Assembly (NCBI GenBank): GCA_024684435.1
Contig: JAIKWV010000032.1
Location: 95,240 to 159,239, forward strand
From: Clostridiales bacterium
GTDB lineage: Bacteria > Bacillota > Clostridia > Oscillospirales > Acutalibacteraceae
Length of the DNA stretch: 64,000 nt
Direction: 5' to 3'
Positions within the stretch are counted from its first letter, which is position 1. Every line of letters starts with the position of its first letter. The translations under genes and the position numbers were made by a program. The notes beneath the pieces are model-generated. The model did no database searches, was not told the DNA's origin, and worked only from the letters and a program-made list of their open reading frames with translations. This document shows, piece after piece, positions 61,295-64,000 of this stretch.

Positions 61295-61627
61295 TTATAA
61301 AACCCGGTTCAACAGATCGATCTGCGGAACCGGGTGAAATTTATATTCGTGTGCGGAAAGAGTAATCGTGTGCGAGATGGGTAATCGTGTGCAATGCACC
61401 CCATAGATTCCATCGCGCTGTGCTCTTAAGGTTGGCACTTTGCCGCGATAAATCCGCATATCATTCATTCGTGTATCTAATATCAAAAGATTCTCATCAA
61501 GAAACTTCTCATATGAGTAATTGCGGTTAATATTTGTGGGGTTTACTAAATACCTCATAAAATATCCCATATCTATTTCGGAAGGCAGGTTATCGTCATC
61601 AATTAAAAAAGAATCGAGTGCGGGCAT
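61295..61627 (-). other. Uncertain ORF overlapping a strong hairpin (110 codons)
   Basis: An ATG-initiated frame of 110 codons without a ribosome binding site; a GGAACCGGTTCC palindrome lies just upstream. The first 65 residues look protein-like (SFLIDDDNLPSEIDMGY), but the end is translated from the hairpin at 61302-61335. It may be a remnant of another gene or no gene. I do not recognise it. Confidence 0.25.
61302..61337 (-). terminator. Strong hairpin terminator
   Basis: ACCCGGTTC (61302-61310) pairs with GAACCGGGT (61327-61335), with an inner 12-bp palindrome CAGATCGATCTG. On minus the stem is followed by TTTATAAAT. Confidence 0.7.
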
Positions 61628-61642
61628 CGGAACCGGTTCCGG

Positions 61643-62230
61643 TCACTTAAAACGTTTAACGTCAACACCTAATGTCTTTGCGGGATCGCCCCAGAAATCG
61701 CTGTTATCGTAAAATATTTTGGTGTGAAGTATATAGTTGTTGTAAGCCTGACTGTCGATGATGGAATCACACATGACAAAACCGGCGACCGGGTCAAGAA
61801 CGCGCCATTTGATAGGCTCGAATCTGAACCAGTATACATTCTCCGTAACGTAGCCGTTGCCCTGCTGATGATTATCTCTTGAATAATATCCCGTGCAGTA
61901 CGGTCTGCAGCAGTCGAAAGTCACGCCTCTGTATCTGCCGCCGTTATAGACAACGTCCCTGTACCGCATATAATCCGAGGGTCTCATCTTCCCGTCATAC
62001 CATACTCCGTCGCCGGAATAATAACTGTAGGAATGCCATGCGCCGCTCTGAGCGTTGAGGATCGAACCGAGAGTTTCCGTAACGTCTGTCTGAGGATAAG
62101 CGCCGTATTCTATTATGTCGCCGACACTGTAAACCCTGTCCTCCGCCGAGGCAAATAAACCCACAGCCGGAAACAGCATAAACACTGCCAGCAGCACTGC
62201 CAATGACCGTTTCAGATTTTTCTTCATCAT
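61643..62230 (-). pseudogene. DUF6273 secreted protein, truncated
   Basis: A 195-residue frame with a signal peptide (MMKKNLKRSLAVLLAVFMLF start) and the front of a DUF6273 domain: YSVGDIIEYGAYPQTDV (about 34-50), FEPIKWRVLDP and CDSIIDSQAYNN. In the family the SIR-WLN and FYNTAF block follows the GDPAKT region; here the frame ends after GDPAKTLGVDVKRFK, so the second half is missing. The ATG is well supported by GGAGGG. Probably decayed; a natural short form is possible. Confidence 0.6.
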
Positions 62231-62388
62231 ACAGCCCTCCGCATATTCAAATACATAAAAATTATTGCAAATCTTATTATACAGTGTCAATACACCGCCC
62301 CTTTTCGGGCAGGCTTACATTGTTGTTGAAAACGGAAGAAGTAAATAGTATAATAAAAGCAGAACAATAAATTTTTATCGGTGAGTTT

Positions 62389-62898
62389 ATGAGACTGTTT
62401 ATTTCGATACCGCTGGAGGATGATATGGCGGGTCTGATCTCGGACGTGCAGAAAACATTCCGTCAGCAGAACGTGAGGGGCAATTACACGCCGCCGGAAA
62501 ACCTGCATATTACTTTGGCATTTATCGGGGAGTACAACGACCCTGACAAGGTGATGGCGGCAATGAGCCGGATGCGGTTTGCTCCGTTTTCGGTCACCAT
62601 GGATCATATCGGCTGTTTCGGCGATCTCTGGTGGGCTGGCATTGCTGAAAACAAAGCGTTGGAAGCCCTTGCCCGGGATCTGCGTCGGGCGCTGGCGGAG
62701 GCGGACATTCCCTTTGACAAAAAACATTTCAGGGCGCACGTTACTTTTTTGCGCAGGGCGGAGAACATGAACGCCGCTTCCGTGCTCAAGCAGATAAGAC
62801 CCGTAACAATGGCGGTGAACGGTATATCCCTGATGCTGTCCACCCGGGGTAAAAACGGCATGATATACACCGAGCTGGGTTATGTTGCGGCGGAATAA
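62389..62898 (+). CDS. thpR: RNA 2',3'-cyclic phosphodiesterase (LigT family)
   Basis: A 169-residue 2H phosphoesterase with the two HxT motifs HIT (40-42) and HVT (117-119) on a two-lobed fold. It opens 2',3'-cyclic phosphates on RNA ends; older names are 2'-5' RNA ligase or LigT. Length is normal for the family. The gene has its own start at 62389 and precedes an unrelated secreted-protein gene by 40 bp. Confidence 0.92.
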   Translation: MRLFISIPLEDDMAGLISDVQKTFRQQNVRGNYTPPENLHITLAFIGEYNDPDKVMAAMSRMRFAPFSVTMDHIGCFGDLWWAGIAENKALEALARDLRRALAEADIPFDKKHFRAHVTFLRRAENMNAASVLKQIRPVTMAVNGISLMLSTRGKNGMIYTELGYVAAE

Positions 62899-62938
62899 AT
62901 ACCGCTGACGGATCTAAATAATAACAGGAGGGACATTT

Positions 62939-63841
62939 ATGAAGTCATTATCTATTCGTTCAGGATTGGCTGTTTTGCTGTGTTTTGCGCTGATCTGCTC
63001 CTGCGGTCTGCCTATGTGCTTCGCCGCCGGGCAGACTGTCGAAGAAGTGATACTGTTCACTCAAATGGACGATGAAACAGGGCTGTATCTGCGTATGGAC
63101 GAAACGGTTAGCGGCGTTTCGGAAACCCTTTCCGCGGCGTTCATACCGAAAAACGACGTGCAGACTGTTCCGCAGATAGACAGCGGAAGGATACGCTGTC
63201 TGCCGCCCTGTGAGGAAAACGGCGATCGTCTCGAACTGTTCCTGCCGGTCAGTTGGACTCCCGGCAACGCCGTACTGCGCATCACGGGTCTTTTGGACGG
63301 CGCAGGTACAGCGGTGGAACGGGAAATTACATTTTCAAAGGACAGCTGCGCCATAGACAGCGTTTGGATCGATCATCCCGAACCCGACAAAACGGAAACG
63401 ATCCGCGGCTACACACATGAAACGGACACTATCTACTGCGTACAGGGCGACACTATCCGCTTCGGCATGGACAGCGGCGGATTGCTGAACCGTACCCAGG
63501 CGGTGGTCAGCGGCGACGCTCTGCGCGTTGACGCGGACTGCTCGGTCACGGCTGTTTCAGCGGGAGAATGCACACTTACACTGCGCATCGCGCAAAAGAT
63601 GGAATACACCGTCAATGTGCGTGTCTTCGCTACAGCGCAAGCCCGTAAACAGTTTTTGCTCAGATCCGCGGCGGCTGATATCGGCACGATAATGGATCAT
63701 TACTTCCACAAAACGGTTTCACAGGCGATCGTTCTCGGCTCGTTCTCATTTTTGGCGGCGCCGATCCTCTATCCCCTCGCCGTGATCGCCGCGCCGATAG
63801 GGTACGTCACGGAACTGATCAGGCTTATGCTGAGCTTCTGA
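62939..63841 (+). CDS. Secreted protein with Big_2-like domain (hypothetical)
   Basis: A 300-residue protein with a signal peptide (about 1-30), a beta-rich central region with a weak Ig-like (Big_2) segment DADCSVTAVSAGECTLTLRI (about 203-222), and a hydrophobic C-terminal helix (about 268-297, LGSFSFLAAPILYPLAVIAA). It is probably exported and held at the membrane. I recognise no further family. GGAGGG lies before the ATG at 62939; a perfect terminator follows at 63871. Confidence 0.7.
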   Translation: MKSLSIRSGLAVLLCFALICSCGLPMCFAAGQTVEEVILFTQMDDETGLYLRMDETVSGVSETLSAAFIPKNDVQTVPQIDSGRIRCLPPCEENGDRLELFLPVSWTPGNAVLRITGLLDGAGTAVEREITFSKDSCAIDSVWIDHPEPDKTETIRGYTHETDTIYCVQGDTIRFGMDSGGLLNRTQAVVSGDALRVDADCSVTAVSAGECTLTLRIAQKMEYTVNVRVFATAQARKQFLLRSAAADIGTIMDHYFHKTVSQAIVLGSFSFLAAPILYPLAVIAAPIGYVTELIRLMLSF

Positions 63842-63870
63842 CGCGTCGGATAACTGAATATAATAAACAT

Positions 63871-63898
63871 CCACCGGCCAAGCCGGTGGTTTTTCTTT
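63871..63898 (+). terminator. Terminator after the secreted-protein gene
   Basis: CCACCGGC (63871-63878) pairs with GCCGGTGG (63882-63889), followed by TTTTTCTTT. Confidence 0.88.
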
Positions 63899-64000
63899 GA
63901 CGGGCATAGCCCTCTGTTCTTCGCAGACGCGTTAACGCGTAATACGGTCTGCCAGCCGCGTAGGATTGTTACTTGCCGCCCGTAAACGGGCCTTTGTCAC
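63871..64000. repeat. Palindrome-rich intergenic element at the right edge
   Basis: Four stem-loops in 120 bp: the terminator hairpin, GGGC-ATA-GCCC (63902-63912), GCAGAC/GTCTGC (63923-63952) enclosing the perfect 14-bp palindrome ACGCGTTAACGCGT (63927-63940), and GCCCG/CGGGC (63978-63991). It resembles dispersed repeats of gut Clostridia and may run past the window. Confidence 0.45.

Overview
The window reads as chromosomal DNA of a spore-forming Gram-positive anaerobe of the class Clostridia, most like gut Oscillospiraceae/Ruminococcaceae. The grounds are spoVAC/spoVAD, strong AGGAGG-type ribosome binding sites with many TTG and GTG starts, a BspA-type leucine-rich-repeat protein ending in a dockerin, CFI-box and CotH-type surface proteins, sigma-A promoters close to TTGACA/TATAAT, and palindromic intergenic repeats of the sort seen in gut Firmicutes. 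No phage, plasmid, CRISPR array or complete insertion sequence was seen. Genus and species cannot be fixed from the sequence alone.

Layout. 1-4.1 kb: 5'-truncated LRR/dockerin protein, a lone LolD-type ABC ATPase, and a spore DPA-channel pair (spoVAC, spoVAD) followed by a 46-codon ORF where spoVAE would be expected. 4.2-12.5 kb: esterase, PLP aminotransferase, trpS, then argG-argH-mrp-pth behind a promoter carrying an ARG-box-like palindrome, a small glycine-rich membrane protein, and trmL. 12.5-15.6 kb (minus): lipoprotein-mreB-mreC-mreD shape operon. 15.8-19 kb: membrane protein plus ABC-2 exporter, followed by a stem-loop-rich intergenic repeat. 19.3-23.1 kb: divergent CapA-like and CotH-like surface proteins. 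23.2-29.5 kb: histidine operon hisZGDCBAIE, without hisH or hisF. 29.5-33.3 kb: M20 peptidase, a 42-codon peptide gene, a cysteine-cluster protein, a DUF2156 protein and a DUF3592 protein. 33.3-38.1 kb (minus): branched-chain amino acid ABC importer livK-HMGF. 38.3-44.5 kb (minus): ilvN-cimA-comM-rodA-PBP run. 44.7-48.2 kb (minus): GPH-type transporter and lepA. 48.3-51.3 kb: foldase-like lipoprotein, small P-loop kinase, DUF1294 protein, polysaccharide deacetylase. 51.6-51.8 kb: two tRNA-Leu genes behind a consensus promoter. 51.9-58.2 kb: CFI-box repeat protein, amidohydrolase, and a four-gene dlt-like operon. 58.3-64 kb: metallophosphoesterase, HD-GYP protein, a truncated DUF6273 gene, thpR, a secreted protein, and a palindromic repeat at the right edge.

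How it fits together. Much of the window is house-keeping: histidine and arginine synthesis, isoleucine synthesis by the citramalate route next to a branched-chain amino acid importer, cell elongation (MreBCD, RodA and its transpeptidase), translation (TrpS, Pth, TrmL, LepA, tRNA-Leu) and spore chemistry. The most distinctive part is the dlt-like operon at 53.9-58.2 kb: an adenylating enzyme, a carrier protein, an MBOAT acyltransferase and a DltD-like SGNH protein. Its adenylation protein has Val where D-alanine-specific DltA has the selectivity Cys, so it may attach a different acyl group to an extracellular polymer. The second notable item is a perfect stem-loop between the only good Shine-Dalgarno and the start codon of hisA, which would bring the two to normal spacing when folded.
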